NCBI GenBank assembly: GCA_032718475.1
Contig: JAUCBJ010007194.1
Span: forward strand, 53,027 to 117,026
Source: Nemertoderma westbladi
Taxonomy: Eukaryota > Xenacoelomorpha > Nemertodermatida > Nemertodermatidae
Direction of reading: 5' to 3'
Length of the DNA: 64,000 nucleotides
The notes below the pieces were generated by a model, which saw only the letters and a program-made list of their open reading frames with translations, was not told where the DNA came from and did no database searches. The translations under genes were made by a program, and so were the position numbers. Positions 36,916-47,100 of this stretch are shown here, one piece after another (the stretch's first letter is position 1; every line of letters starts with the position of its first letter).

Positions 36916-38829
36916 CGCCGCTGGTGGCCAGGAACCGCTAAGGGCAGTCCTTGTCCCCAGGCCTAGCGGGTTACCAACTACCGAAGTAGACGGAGGTTGT
37001 CTAGGCCTAAATAACTATCAGGCAACCCTGATAGCTGAGATTGCTTGATTTTGCCTCCCACCCCTGGCCCTTAAATATCTGATATGATACCCGTGCCCCT
37101 TAAGTCACCCCAATTATCGCCCATAAATCGCCCCCAGTCTATCAAATATGCCCGAATTTTATGTTCCCGCACCCACTACTGATATTGGCATATTCTTAAA
37201 AAATAAATCTACAAAATATTTAACTCGCGTTATGATAAAGTGAAATACCGCGAACAAATATATCTGTTGTTTTCACCTACAGGTAGTTCCATACCTACGT
37301 TATGTTTATTCATTTCTATGTTTACTAATTGTACTGCTGTGATTATTCATTAATAATTAATATTACGAGATTTAGACTGAATTCTCACCGTTTAAAAATC
37401 TTCTAAAAATCTTCATCTGAAAAATTTAAGGCGTTTAATTACAATAGTATTTATGATTTCATGCAGTTAAGGGCGATATGGGTCTACTATCATTATGTAA
37501 AGTAATATCTGCGATTTTTGAGGTATTTTATTAATACGGAAAATGTTTGTTAATGTTTATCTATCAAGAATTTAAGACATAATCAATCATAACATAATCA
37601 ATCATATAAGACATAATCAATCAAGACATAATTTTGGGTTTTACAATGTTAATGATTTTTGGTGTATTTGTTTATTTATGCATTTATTTACCGTATGTTA
37701 TGTGTGTAATTAATTTGTGTATATTAATATTATTACTTTATTTCAATCAACTAACTACTACTATTATTAATTGAAAAATAAGGTGAAAAGGGGAAAAAAC
37801 GGTTGAATAACAATAAATATATATATACTCTTTTGATTTATAAATTATATTTTTAATAAATTGGTAATATATTTCCGAATGTTTACTAAGGTAACAAAAT
37901 GAAAAATCAAGATATATATTATAGGTATGAATTATTAAATTATTCAAATTACCTTAATTAAAAGTATATAAATACACGATCGTGGGGTCTTCGCGCAGCA
38001 CGATGTTCAGTTATGAGATACTGATTACTGATACTGATTAATATTGAGCGATTCAACTTTATCACAAACCCGATATTTAAGAAATTTAACCAAACACCAG
38101 TAAATCAAAGAGAGGGGAATTAACCAACAAAGAGATAAATAAACTCATATTATTGGTAATATGTTAAACTCATAAAGTAATATATTAAATATTTTAGGTG
38201 TGGAGGCGACACAATTTGTAAGAAATATTAAAACTTACTTTATGCCGATAGTATTGATACTGAAATATTAATTTATCAAGTCAACGCCTCAACGAAATTA
38301 TTTAGCTAATTATTCTAAAGAATCATGAATAAATACTCAGCCAATCATTTTGTTATAATAATCATATAATCATAAGCAATAAGGTTCTCTTATTAGTCTG
38401 GGTCATTACATTGCTGCCAAATGAGTAGTGGTGAGCTTGTGGTTGGACTGGTTCCCAGTAGGCAATAGCAGGAATGCCTTGGAATAATGGGAGATAGTGT
38501 AGAATGACGGCTGACGGGATATTTTAATAACTTAATTACGTTTAGATCAATTAAAAACACATTTCTTTTCTAAAAACAAATCAGTTGAACTAATTAAAAA
38601 CTATAATGGAATGGGGTATGGGCATTACAGCTGTATAATTTTTAAGTATAATTATTTATACCTTATACTATAAAATAATTAATTTACATTTAAAGTCAGG
38701 TTGAATATGCTGTTTTTACCCTAGCCAACTTAATTAATTTTAATTTAATTCGACTGCAATCATCCCAGGCATGGAAATCGATAAACTTGCTTTCTGGGCG
38801 TAAAAGCCAACCAACCACCAAGGTTACAT
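36916..38829. other. 1.9 kb of AT-rich DNA without recognised genes
   Basis: After about 100 bp of GC-rich sequence (to about 37090) the region is strongly AT-rich with only short ORFs. Nothing matches the element families in the window. It holds a small tandem repeat (37573-37631) and the undefined 5' edge of the RTE-like relic. Confidence 0.5.
37573..37631. repeat. short tandem repeat of AGACATAATCAATCA
   Basis: Four imperfect copies of about 14-18 bp: AAGACATAATCAATCA, TAACATAATCAATCA, TAAGACATAATCAATCA and AAGACATAATT. Confidence 0.8.
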
Positions 38830-39826
38830 AGGGCTGAATCACCAGCCGATTGCCTCAATGGTTGGAAGGCCCACTTTGAAAAGCTCCTCAATAATGACAG
38901 GGTATTGCCCGATAACTTTATAGAAGTAAAAGTGTTCTAGTCTGTACTCCCAGATATTCCCATTGGCGATATCTCCTTTGCAGAAGTGAAGGCTGCAGCA
39001 AAGAGCATTAAGACCAATCGTGCCAGTGGAATAGACGGTGTTCCCCCTGAGGTCTTTAAAATACCTGAGTGTTTAAAGCTCATCTATCCCATCATAATAG
39101 ACATGTACAGAACAACAAGAGTCCCACAAGAAATGAAAACAAATAAGTTGATGCCAGTTAGCCAGTTCACAAGAAGGGTAACCTAACACTCTCTGATTCT
39201 TTTCGGGGAATCTCATTGATCTCGATTGCTGCAAAGCTATACAATAAAATTCTGTTAAATCACATGAGGGATCCCATTGAGAGGCTGCTCCGTGGAAATC
39301 AGAATGGGTTCCGTAAAGCATGTGGGATCACGGAACCCATTTTGGCACTTAGAAGGATAATTGAAGAGTTATTATCAAAAAAGAAATACAGGCATCTGAC
39401 TGTTGTCTTTGTTGACTTCTTCAAGGCCTTTGATTCAGTCTCTCGCTCACGTATGTTCAGCATACTTTAATTATATGGGATTCCTGACGAAATTATAGCA
39501 GCATCATATCAGATCAGTATGCGATGGTTCGACAACATTTGTGTCTATTGTTGACGGTGACACAGAACCATTTGAAGTGTTATGGGGTGTCCTCAATGGA
39601 GACACACTTGTACCATGCTTGTTCATAATTGTGGTTGACTATGTTCTACGCATGTCCTTAGCATGATCATCATAATGATGATGGGGTGACGATAACTCCA
39701 TCTACTGGCTCCAGACGTCGAGGAAATCCTGCCAAGTACCAAACTGATCTAGACTTTGTTGATAACTTCGGAGTACTCTCAGAATCACTAGAGAGAGCCC
39801 AACGGCTCCTCAGCTCATTAGAACAT
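38830..39826 (+). pseudogene. RTE-like non-LTR reverse transcriptase, first part (split copy)
   Basis: Encodes CLNGWKAHFEKLLNNDRV, then (38986 on) AAKSIKTNRASGIDGVPPEV, IAAKLYNKILLNHM, GNQNGFRKACGITEPILALR and VFVDFFKAFDSVSRS (RT motif A). After further frameshifts it shows the FADD block altered to FVDN near 39745. The gene is cut at 39826 by the LTR element at 39827-43654 and resumes at 43655. The number of frameshifts shows that it was already a dead copy. Confidence 0.8.
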
Positions 39827-40096
39827 TATTGGATAACGCGAAAGCGATATCCATAAATGAAAACATTTATTGATGTGAAATCAACAAGGTACAATATATT
39901 GATGTAATAATAGGTAAAGATATGTTACTCACAATAAGTACAACAGATATAGGAGTGCGGAATGTATAATGTGTAAATCAGCTGTAAGTACATAGAGTGG
40001 ATTAGTGAACTGTACTAACCAAACACATTAACTGGCAATATAAGTACTAAAGATATAATTGGCAATATAAGGTCTAATATCATATTATTCTCTACA
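39827..40096 (-). repeat. 3' LTR of the Gag-only element (270 bp)
   Basis: Plus strand TATTGGATAACGCGAAAGCG to TATTATTCTCTACA. Same length as the right LTR, with about one visible base difference. Confidence 0.95.
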
Positions 40097-40112
40097 CCGC
40101 CCCCTTGCTTTG
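40097..40112 (-). promoter_or_regulatory. polypurine tract of the Gag-only element
   Basis: On the minus strand CAAAGCAAGGGGGCGG immediately precedes the 3' LTR start (TGTAGAG), as expected for the plus-strand primer. Confidence 0.75.
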
Positions 40113-40343
40113 TATAAAAAGCAACACACATACTGTACTACCATAAATAATAGAAATGGGGCAATGGGCCACGGTTGCTTCTGACAATGTGGGTAACAAT
40201 AAAAAACAATAACGATGTAAATAGTAAATAATACAGAACATAGCAATACGCGATATGTATTTTGTATTATAATATCGCTCATAAATATGCAACCACCACC
40301 ATTGCAATGCTGTTTATAATTAATTGAGTTTATAATAAATTAA

Positions 40344-43199
40344 TCATACAAATCTAACACCGTATAAGAGTAAATTTAATTGAACAACATCAAGCAACTC
40401 TGGCTCCGTTTTAGATTGTTTGTCCCTGAAACGCTTAATCAACATCAATTCCTGACCTATTATTTGTAATTGATTGTATGTTGAAAAATGTTGTGTTACA
40501 AATGTACGTGTACTTCCTCCATCAAATAATGAGTTTGTATTCGCGGCTTTATTATTGCCCAGTTTACACCTTATAACAGCTGTTTGAAGTAGAATAGGCT
40601 GGGATAGTTTGCTATGTACTTCTTGAGAAGTAGTAAACAAAATGTTGCTAGTGCTTGTTGCTATGTTATCGCTTTGAGTAATGGGTGCATTACTTTCATG
40701 AAATGCTACATTAACTTGAGATACTGATTTCGGTGTTGTGCAAATTGCAGTGTGGTGGCCAAACTTTTTACATGTGAAACAAGGTTTACTGCGCGAGCAG
40801 TTTTGTGAAATATGGTCTTTGCCCAAACAGATAAAGCACCTTCTTAGTGCAATAAGCTGTTTTTTTCGCTCGGCCACCTCTGGTACCATATGACATGATG
40901 AGGAATAATGTGATTCTTGACAGAATATACACTTTGGGGTGTGCGATGATGTCAACGGTGTTTGTGGCCTTGTCTTTGTAATGCTGTAATGATGTGATGT
41001 AGGTTTACTAGTGTTTACAAATGTTGCTGCTGATGGTGTAATATTGAGTTTTGGTTTATTGTTTGCTAATGTAGGTGTGCGGTTTTGTTCGTGAAGTTCT
41101 TGTATAATTTCCTCAGTGTCCAATTGTCCTTTTATTGCAGTCATGAGAACCGATAGGTCGTCTATTTCATTGTTGTGGTCGCGCAATAGTCGTTCAGTGA
41201 GTTGGCGAGGCAGTGACCGTAGTATATCTGGTATAACAATGCGTTGGTATTCCTCAGTACCTACACCTAGTGTTTTTAAAGCTCGAATGTTCTGCATACA
41301 AATGTTATATATTTGTCTAAGTGATGATGATGACCCTAATCGAGAAGTAATTGACCGCAGTTCTTCAATATGACTTCTAATAATTTTATTTTTATTTCCG
41401 AATTGTTGTTTCAAAATATCAAGAGCTATTTCGTAATTTTCACCAGCTACGGGAAGGCCTGCCACAATTTCTTTTGCTGCACCTGTCAAACTTTGGACCA
41501 AGTACTGAAATTTTAGCACATCCGGTAGGCCAGATTCATGTACAGCTGATAGGAAGGCATCGTGCCATCCGAAATATTTCAAAGGATTGCCGTCAAAGGA
41601 AGGTGGATGTAATTTTCCCAAAACAGAACGAGCAAAATGACTACTTGACTCATAAGGAACATTGTGAGATGTATTTGATCCGGCAAAAGTAGAAAATGGA
41701 CTTACTCGTACTATTGTACGTTTGCTATGTACTTCTTGAGAAGTAGTAAACAAAATGTTGCTAGTGTTTGTTGCTATGTTATCGCTTTGAGTAATGGGTG
41801 CATTACTTTCATGAAATGCTACATTAACTTGAGATACTGATTTCGGTGTTGTGCAAATTGCAGTGTGGTGGCCAAACTTTTTACATGTGAAACAAGGTTT
41901 ACTGCGCGAGCAGTTTTGTGAAATATGGTCTTTGCCCAAACAGATAAAGCACCTTCTTAGTGCAATAAGCTGTTTTTTTCGCTCTGCCACGTCTGGTACC
42001 ATATGACATGATGAGGAATAATGTGATTCTTGACAGAATATACACTTTGGGGTGTGCGATGATGTCAACGGTGTTTGTGGCCTTGTCTTTGTAATGCTGT
42101 AATGATGTGATGTAGGTTTACTAGTGTTTACAAATGTTGCTGCTGATGGTGTAATATTGAGTTTTGGTTTATTGTTTGCTAATGTAGGTGTGCGGTTTTG
42201 TTCGTGAAGTTCTTGTATAATTTCCTCAGTGTCCAATTGTCCTTTTATTGCAGTCATGAGAACCGATAGGTCGTCTATTTCATTGTTGTGGTCGCGCAAT
42301 AGTCGTTCAGTGAGTTGGCGAGGCAGTGACCGTAGTATATCTGGTATAACAATGCGTTGGTATTCCTCAGTACCTACACCTAGTGTTTTTAAAGCTCGAA
42401 TGTTCTGCATACAAATGTTATATATTTGTCTAAGTGATGATGATGACCCTAATCGAGAAGTAATTGACCGCAGTTCTTCAATATGACTTCTAATAATTTT
42501 ATTTTTATTTCCGAATTGTTGTTTCAAAATATCAAGAGCTATTTCGTAATTTTCACCAGCTACGGGAAGGCCTGCCACAATTTCTTTTGCTGCACCTGTC
42601 AAACTTTGGACCAAGTACTGAAATTTTAGCACATCCGGTAGACCAGATTCATGCACAGCTGATAGGAAGGCATCGTGCCATCCGAAATATTTCAAAGGAT
42701 TGCCGTCAAAAGAAGGTGGATGTAATTTTCCCAAAACAGAACGAGCAAAATGACTACTTGACTCATAAGGAACATTGTGAGATGTATTTGATCCGGCAAA
42801 AGTAGAAAATGGACTTACTGGGTGACGAGAGGTTGCCCCTACTTGTACATTATGTCCTACATTACCACCTACTATACCTACAGTAGGAGTAAGTGAAAGT
42901 TTCAGTTCAGAAATGGCGTTACACAGTCTAACCTCGTATTCTGCGCATGGAGCTGTATCATCTTCTACCTGATATTCGTTTGAGAGACCCCATATTTGTT
43001 CATTGAGTTCATCCAACCGTGAGTTGAACTTTTCTAACGACTTGATGCGACTATTCTTCGTTGTATCGTCGAGACTGCCAATATCACCGATTGAATTGAG
43101 GACACGTGTTGCAGCAGCTCGTACTCCTCTTCGTGATCCTACATGTTGCTTTAATTCCTGTGATAGCTGGTCTTCACCAGCAGCGTTGTTTATTGACAT
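40344..43199 (-). CDS. Gag-like polyprotein with a tandemly duplicated core (951 codons)
   Basis: The minus ORF begins MSINNAAGEDQLSQELKQHV with a helical N terminus. The DUF1759-type Gag core (LHPPSFDGNPLKYFGWHDAF) and zinc knuckles (CIFCQESHYSSSCH, CFICLGKDHISQNC, CFTCKKFGHHTAIC) follow. At about residue 498 the protein restarts at VSPFSTFAGS and repeats the whole 371-residue block. After the second copy it enters a protease-like block, NSLFDGGSTRTFVTQH, and ends soon after. The protease is truncated and DSG reads DGG. Both copies of the Gag core are intact, so the product would be a double-Gag fusion. Confidence 0.85.
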   Translation of the reverse strand: MSINNAAGEDQLSQELKQHVGSRRGVRAAATRVLNSIGDIGSLDDTTKNSRIKSLEKFNSRLDELNEQIWGLSNEYQVEDDTAPCAEYEVRLCNAISELKLSLTPTVGIVGGNVGHNVQVGATSRHPVSPFSTFAGSNTSHNVPYESSSHFARSVLGKLHPPSFDGNPLKYFGWHDAFLSAVHESGLPDVLKFQYLVQSLTGAAKEIVAGLPVAGENYEIALDILKQQFGNKNKIIRSHIEELRSITSRLGSSSSLRQIYNICMQNIRALKTLGVGTEEYQRIVIPDILRSLPRQLTERLLRDHNNEIDDLSVLMTAIKGQLDTEEIIQELHEQNRTPTLANNKPKLNITPSAATFVNTSKPTSHHYSITKTRPQTPLTSSHTPKCIFCQESHYSSSCHMVPDVAERKKQLIALRRCFICLGKDHISQNCSRSKPCFTCKKFGHHTAICTTPKSVSQVNVAFHESNAPITQSDNIATNTSNILFTTSQEVHSKRTIVRVSPFSTFAGSNTSHNVPYESSSHFARSVLGKLHPPSFDGNPLKYFGWHDAFLSAVHESGLPDVLKFQYLVQSLTGAAKEIVAGLPVAGENYEIALDILKQQFGNKNKIIRSHIEELRSITSRLGSSSSLRQIYNICMQNIRALKTLGVGTEEYQRIVIPDILRSLPRQLTERLLRDHNNEIDDLSVLMTAIKGQLDTEEIIQELHEQNRTPTLANNKPKLNITPSAATFVNTSKPTSHHYSITKTRPQTPLTSSHTPKCIFCQESHYSSSCHMVPEVAERKKQLIALRRCFICLGKDHISQNCSRSKPCFTCKKFGHHTAICTTPKSVSQVNVAFHESNAPITQSDNIATSTSNILFTTSQEVHSKLSQPILLQTAVIRCKLGNNKAANTNSLFDGGSTRTFVTQHFSTYNQLQIIGQELMLIKRFRDKQSKTEPELLDVVQLNLLLYGVRFV
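40593..42818 (-). repeat. 1113-bp direct tandem duplication inside gag
   Basis: Copies at about 40593-41705 and 41706-42818 are almost identical (a few substitutions) and exactly 371 codons long, so the frame is kept. The junction encodes EVHSKRTIVR followed by VSPFSTF. Confidence 0.9.
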
Positions 43200-43371
43200 G
43201 GTAACTTGATGACTGTGAATTTTAGTGGTGATGGAACATCACGTTGTTCCCAATGAATATAGTGACTGAGTTTAGTTGATTATAGTACCCATAAAGTTTG
43301 TACTTACAACGCAACGTAGTAAGCAAATGAATTCACAAAAAAGTCACAGTAAATTGAAGTTAAAGTATTAT

Positions 43372-43384
43372 TTATCGGGCGCCA
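43372..43384 (-). promoter_or_regulatory. primer-binding site of the Gag-only element
   Basis: Read on the minus strand, TGGCGCCCGATAA follows the 5' LTR directly. The first ten bases equal the usual tRNA-Lys primer-binding sequence of retroelements (TGGCGCCCGA). Confidence 0.7.
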
Positions 43385-43654
43385 TATTGGATAACGCGAA
43401 AGCGATATCCATAAATGAAAACATTTATTGATGTAAAATCAACAAGGTACAATATATTGATGTAATAATAGGTAAAGATATGTTACTCACAATAAGTACA
43501 ACAGATATAGGAGTGCGGAATGTATAATGTGTAAATCAGCTGTAAGTACATAGAGTGGATTAGTGAACTGTACTAACCAAACACATTAACTGGCAATATA
43601 AGTACTAAAGATATAATTGGCAATATAAGGTCTAATATCATATTATTCTCTACA
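43385..43654 (-). repeat. 5' LTR of the Gag-only element (270 bp)
   Basis: Same sequence as 39827-40096 with about one difference; followed by the AACAT target duplication. Confidence 0.95.
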
Positions 43655-43925
43655 AACATGCTGCTTCTAGTGTTGGTCTTTATATTAACTCCAGAAAGAC
43701 CAAAATTTTGAAAGTTAACTTTGAAAGTCCTCAGCAAGTCTCTGACCGGATGAGCATAAGCTCAAAGGATGGTATGCTTGAGGACGACTTCTGTTAGCTG
43801 GGATCATGGATCCGGAAGTCAGGTGAGGACCTTCGAATACGTAAGGGAAAGGCATGGGCTGCCTTGGATATGCTTTCCAGGATGTGGAATTCACCGAGAA
43901 TTAATCGGAAACTTAACCCTATTAG
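43655..43925 (+). pseudogene. RTE-like reverse transcriptase, second part of split copy
   Basis: Resumes exactly where 39826 stops (AACATGCTGCTTCTAGTGTT) and continues with sequence parallel to 47373-47640, including INSRKTKIL-like and LRIRKGKAW-like codons with several frameshifts. Similarity ends near 43925, just before a 13-G run, so the 3' end of the gene is missing. Confidence 0.75.
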
Positions 43926-44248
43926 TACCGGGCTATAAAATGCTGTACAAATACCAGGGGGGGGGGGGGTCATATTGACCCTTCCCTCTAAAATCTATAA
44001 ATATTAACGAAAACGTCTGATTTTTTGTTTGTACGTAGGTATCACTAGTCTGGATCCGACCGAAAAAATGTTCGAAAAATTTTCGAAAAAATGTACTGGG
44101 GTGGTAATATTGCAGCACCAAAATTACAAGTAGTGCACAATTTTCACAAAATTTAAAAGTTACATTTTTCGGCTAATTGTTTTTCAATACAAGTTTTCTG
44201 GGGCGCAAAATACATTGGGAAATATTTAAAAATGATATGATTACCATA
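43926..44248. other. unrecognised stretch with a G13 run
   Basis: Contains 13 consecutive G (43957-43969) and AT-rich unique sequence up to the LTR of element C at 44249. No gene or repeat recognised. Confidence 0.5.
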
Positions 44249-45497
44249 TGTTCGCGCTTTTAGACCTTTAGCAGTTTAACCTGCCAAATTTAGGTGTCTT
44301 CTAGGTTATAAATCGACTTTAGCCTATAACAAGTATTTGATACACATAAAGTTACATTAGCCGAAGCCTGCCTATGCGTGATCATTCACCCACGGTTAAG
44401 GGAGACTGGATTCGGATGCTCTGACCTTATTGCGGTGTAGGCCTACTGTACTATTCGATTGATCGTTAATATATAATCTCTGACAAATATTATTCACTTT
44501 CGGGAAATATTAACAGTTCCTTTAGGACGTGGCGCTCTAAGTATGTAAACAGAGTTATGACTTACACTAAACACAACGGGATGGCTATTGATTTACGTAT
44601 AAAGCGCATTCTTTAGGAAATGCTTTGTTATCTGTCACACTCATACACACTACCTCACACTGCTGCACACTGATCTGCCGACCTTCACTAAATTTGATCA
44701 TATATAAGGAGAACAGCAACTGACACATGTAGGGTCTATGAAATAGCATTCAATTCACTCCAAAACCACTATAATGTAAGTCGCAATTGCTATATGTAAC
44801 CGGTCTCTCTAACCTTCAGTATATCGAGAAGATTGGGCTTTTATGATTATTCATCGATATTCTCCAAATATAACAACATATCAATCAACTTCTAACAATT
44901 AATAACCGACAGTAAATAGCAGTAAAATAATGCGGTGAAAGGTAAGGTGAGTCTGGTATGCCAGGATAACAGTTATACGTTTCTATGATCAAAGCCGTTC
45001 TAATGTTTGGCTAAAGTCTGAAACACAGAATAATTCCAAAGCCGATGTTCTGGGCTCAGGAAAAAAGGTAAACAAAGACCATAATGCATTGCGCGATTTC
45101 CCGGAGGCTTCTGTGCAAATAAAATGAAAATCGCTCTGATTGGTCGAGTGAGTGAGCCTGAACAAAGAAAGCCAAAAGCTCCACGTCGACATATCAGCTG
45201 GTAGATGTCGTCATCTGAACTACACTGAATTAAGAGTATTTTGGCGTATTGCGGCATAAAATGGCTTGTTATGTCCGCTAAAGTACACATACAGAAAAAT
45301 GGCTTTTTATGTCCACTAAAACACCTACACAGTAAGAAAACGGCTTTTTATGTCCGCTAAAACACCTACAGAGTACTTTGCGGGAAAAATGACTAGCTAG
45401 ATCCGCAAAAGCCTTTACACCGCTCCCAGAAAATGGGATTTAATTCTATAAAATATAAAAAATCACAGTTTCTAAAATATAGAAATACTCTAAACAG

Positions 45498-47046
45498 TTA
45501 GTCTTTCTTGCGCGGACGGCGTTTACGCAGTTTTTTGAGGCTAGCAAGAGTCTTTTTCTCTTTGGGGCGAGCCACTTTACTAGGAGGGCTATAACTCCTG
45601 GGTGAAGGGTGCAATACAATTGCATCGGAAGGTTCAGGATTACGGTCGGTGTATCCGCCGTTCGAGGTACCCGTTGATCGGTATTAACCTCAGTGGAACG
45701 AGGTCGAACAACCTTGAGAGCGCGTTTTAAGACAGCAGCTCTTACTGGTCCCTGACGGGTCGTTTGCACGAGAGCGGTAGGTGGACCGTGTGTAGTGAGA
45801 AATTTCCTCGGTTTGATGATTCTTTCCAACTCGCGTTCTTGGGCTCTATCGGAATCGATATGCTTCTCCTCGAGCTGATTTTCCTCCGCTTGTCGTTGAA
45901 AGCATTCGTCCAAACTCTTGCAGGAAGTAGAGTCGTCCAAGTTCGATATCTTCTTATAGATTCTGGATTTCCTGATTGAACTGAGATAAAGCTAATTCGT
46001 TTACCGCTTGGACTTGCTGCTGCAATTTACGTTTCTCTAAACATTGTAGGTTCCTTTTCCGATCTTTTGACGAATAGTGTCCAACGCGTTTCGTACAACT
46101 CTCTCCTCCACCTCGGTGACAGGTTGTATCGGGTTAAACCGGGACGATGATACGGTTGAATGGCGATATTAGATGTCCGCGTCCCAATCCGTCTAGGTAA
46201 GATGGGCGAATATTTAGGGAGCCCACAACCGGAGTGCCACCGACTAATTGTTAGGATAACACTAGATCTTTGAACAGTGAGTACAGTTTGGGAGGATTCG
46301 TGATACTATTAGGATCAAGAGTCTGAGGTCTCACTAGGGAGTGAGGAGGTCTGACCGAGTATTCCAGAACTCTGATCATAGGTTTATTTAAGGATCGTTT
46401 GAGTCGAGCGAGCGTAGGTGATACATCGAACAAGTTTCGCTCGAAACTCCCGTAAATATAGCGAGTAAAACTGTGTTTAGAACAACGTCTCCGGGGATGT
46501 TTATGTCCTTCCGTTTGTTGGTTGAGTCTTGGGCATTCATCGCAATAATACCAAAGACGCATGTCTTGTAGGGGAAATGCGGGTGATATTTATTCGGTTT
46601 TACCATGTTTCTCTCAAGAATTTCAAATATACGTTGGAATTACCGCGTTTATCAGGTTCTTTAACGTCTTCTCTTTCGAGTCGATTTCGAATAGAATTTT
46701 CGCATTCGATTTTCAGTTTATCGTTCCGACTCCGCTGGGTAGGATATTTAAATAGGACCATTTCCCTTTCGGTGTCGACATCGTCCGTATCGTGTAAATC
46801 GATAGGATGACCAGTAGTTAAGAAGTCCATATGCGTACCATTACGATGCGTATAGTGAGCAGTGAATTTTTGATAGTCCAATTCACGAGTGAGTTGCTCC
46901 TGGGACATTGGCGGTTCGATATAACGACCATCGTCCTCCGTAGTAGTTGGACTAGCGTCGCCGCGTATTAAGCTATCAACAAATGCTTGCAACGGTAGAG
47001 TATATCGCTCCCTGATACCAAGATCATCTTCTATCAACTCAGTCAT
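45498..47046 (-). pseudogene. best preserved copy of the LTR-borne ORF (copy C)
   Basis: The minus strand opens with a 148-codon frame from ATG at 47046 (MTELIEDDLGIRERYTLPLQ; later DGRYIEPPMSQEQLTRELDY). After a shift, a 104-codon frame (46562-46251) encodes RLWYYCDECPRLNQQTEGHK, then C and H residues, SFERNLFDVSPTLARLKRSL and ends FKDLVLS. The last part includes a 164-codon frame (45940-45446) with ERELERIIKPRKFLTTHGPP and, in another frame, the basic tail KKLRKRRPRKKD (stop at 45498). The Cys/His cluster could bind zinc and the tail could bind nucleic acid, but no known family was recognised. Four copies share the region; none is intact. Confidence 0.5.
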
Positions 47047-47100
47047 AGCTGCGATATGAGTTTATCAATATTATAATTAGTTACAATTAGGTTATAATTA

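Larger units (their letters stand above)
39827..43654 (-). mobile_element. young Gag-only LTR retrotransposon (3828 bp, BEL-like)
   Basis: Two 270-bp LTRs (39827-40096 and 43385-43654) differ at about one position. The target duplication AACAT occurs at 39822-39826 and 43655-43659, inside an RTE-like relic whose uninterrupted sequence is seen at 47370-47385. On the minus strand the LTR begins TGTAGAG. A primer-binding site (TGGCGCCCGATAA) follows the 5' LTR and a purine tract (CAAAGCAAGGGGGCGG) precedes the 3' LTR. The only long ORF (40344-43199) encodes Gag and the beginning of a protease. RT and integrase are absent, so the element is non-autonomous. Confidence 0.9.

Noticed and set aside
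37000-38800. Search for a host gene in the AT-rich interval
   Set aside because: Only short ORFs, with no splice-linked coding segments or known motifs that I could recognise.
40085-40307. Minus-strand ORFs of 65 and 71 codons between gag and the 3' LTR
   Set aside because: They overlap each other, span the purine tract region and have no motif; this is probably 3' non-coding sequence.
41116-42486. Identical plus-strand ORFs of 85 codons at 41116 and 42229
   Set aside because: They are antisense shadows of the duplicated gag; their identity only reflects the 1113-bp duplication.
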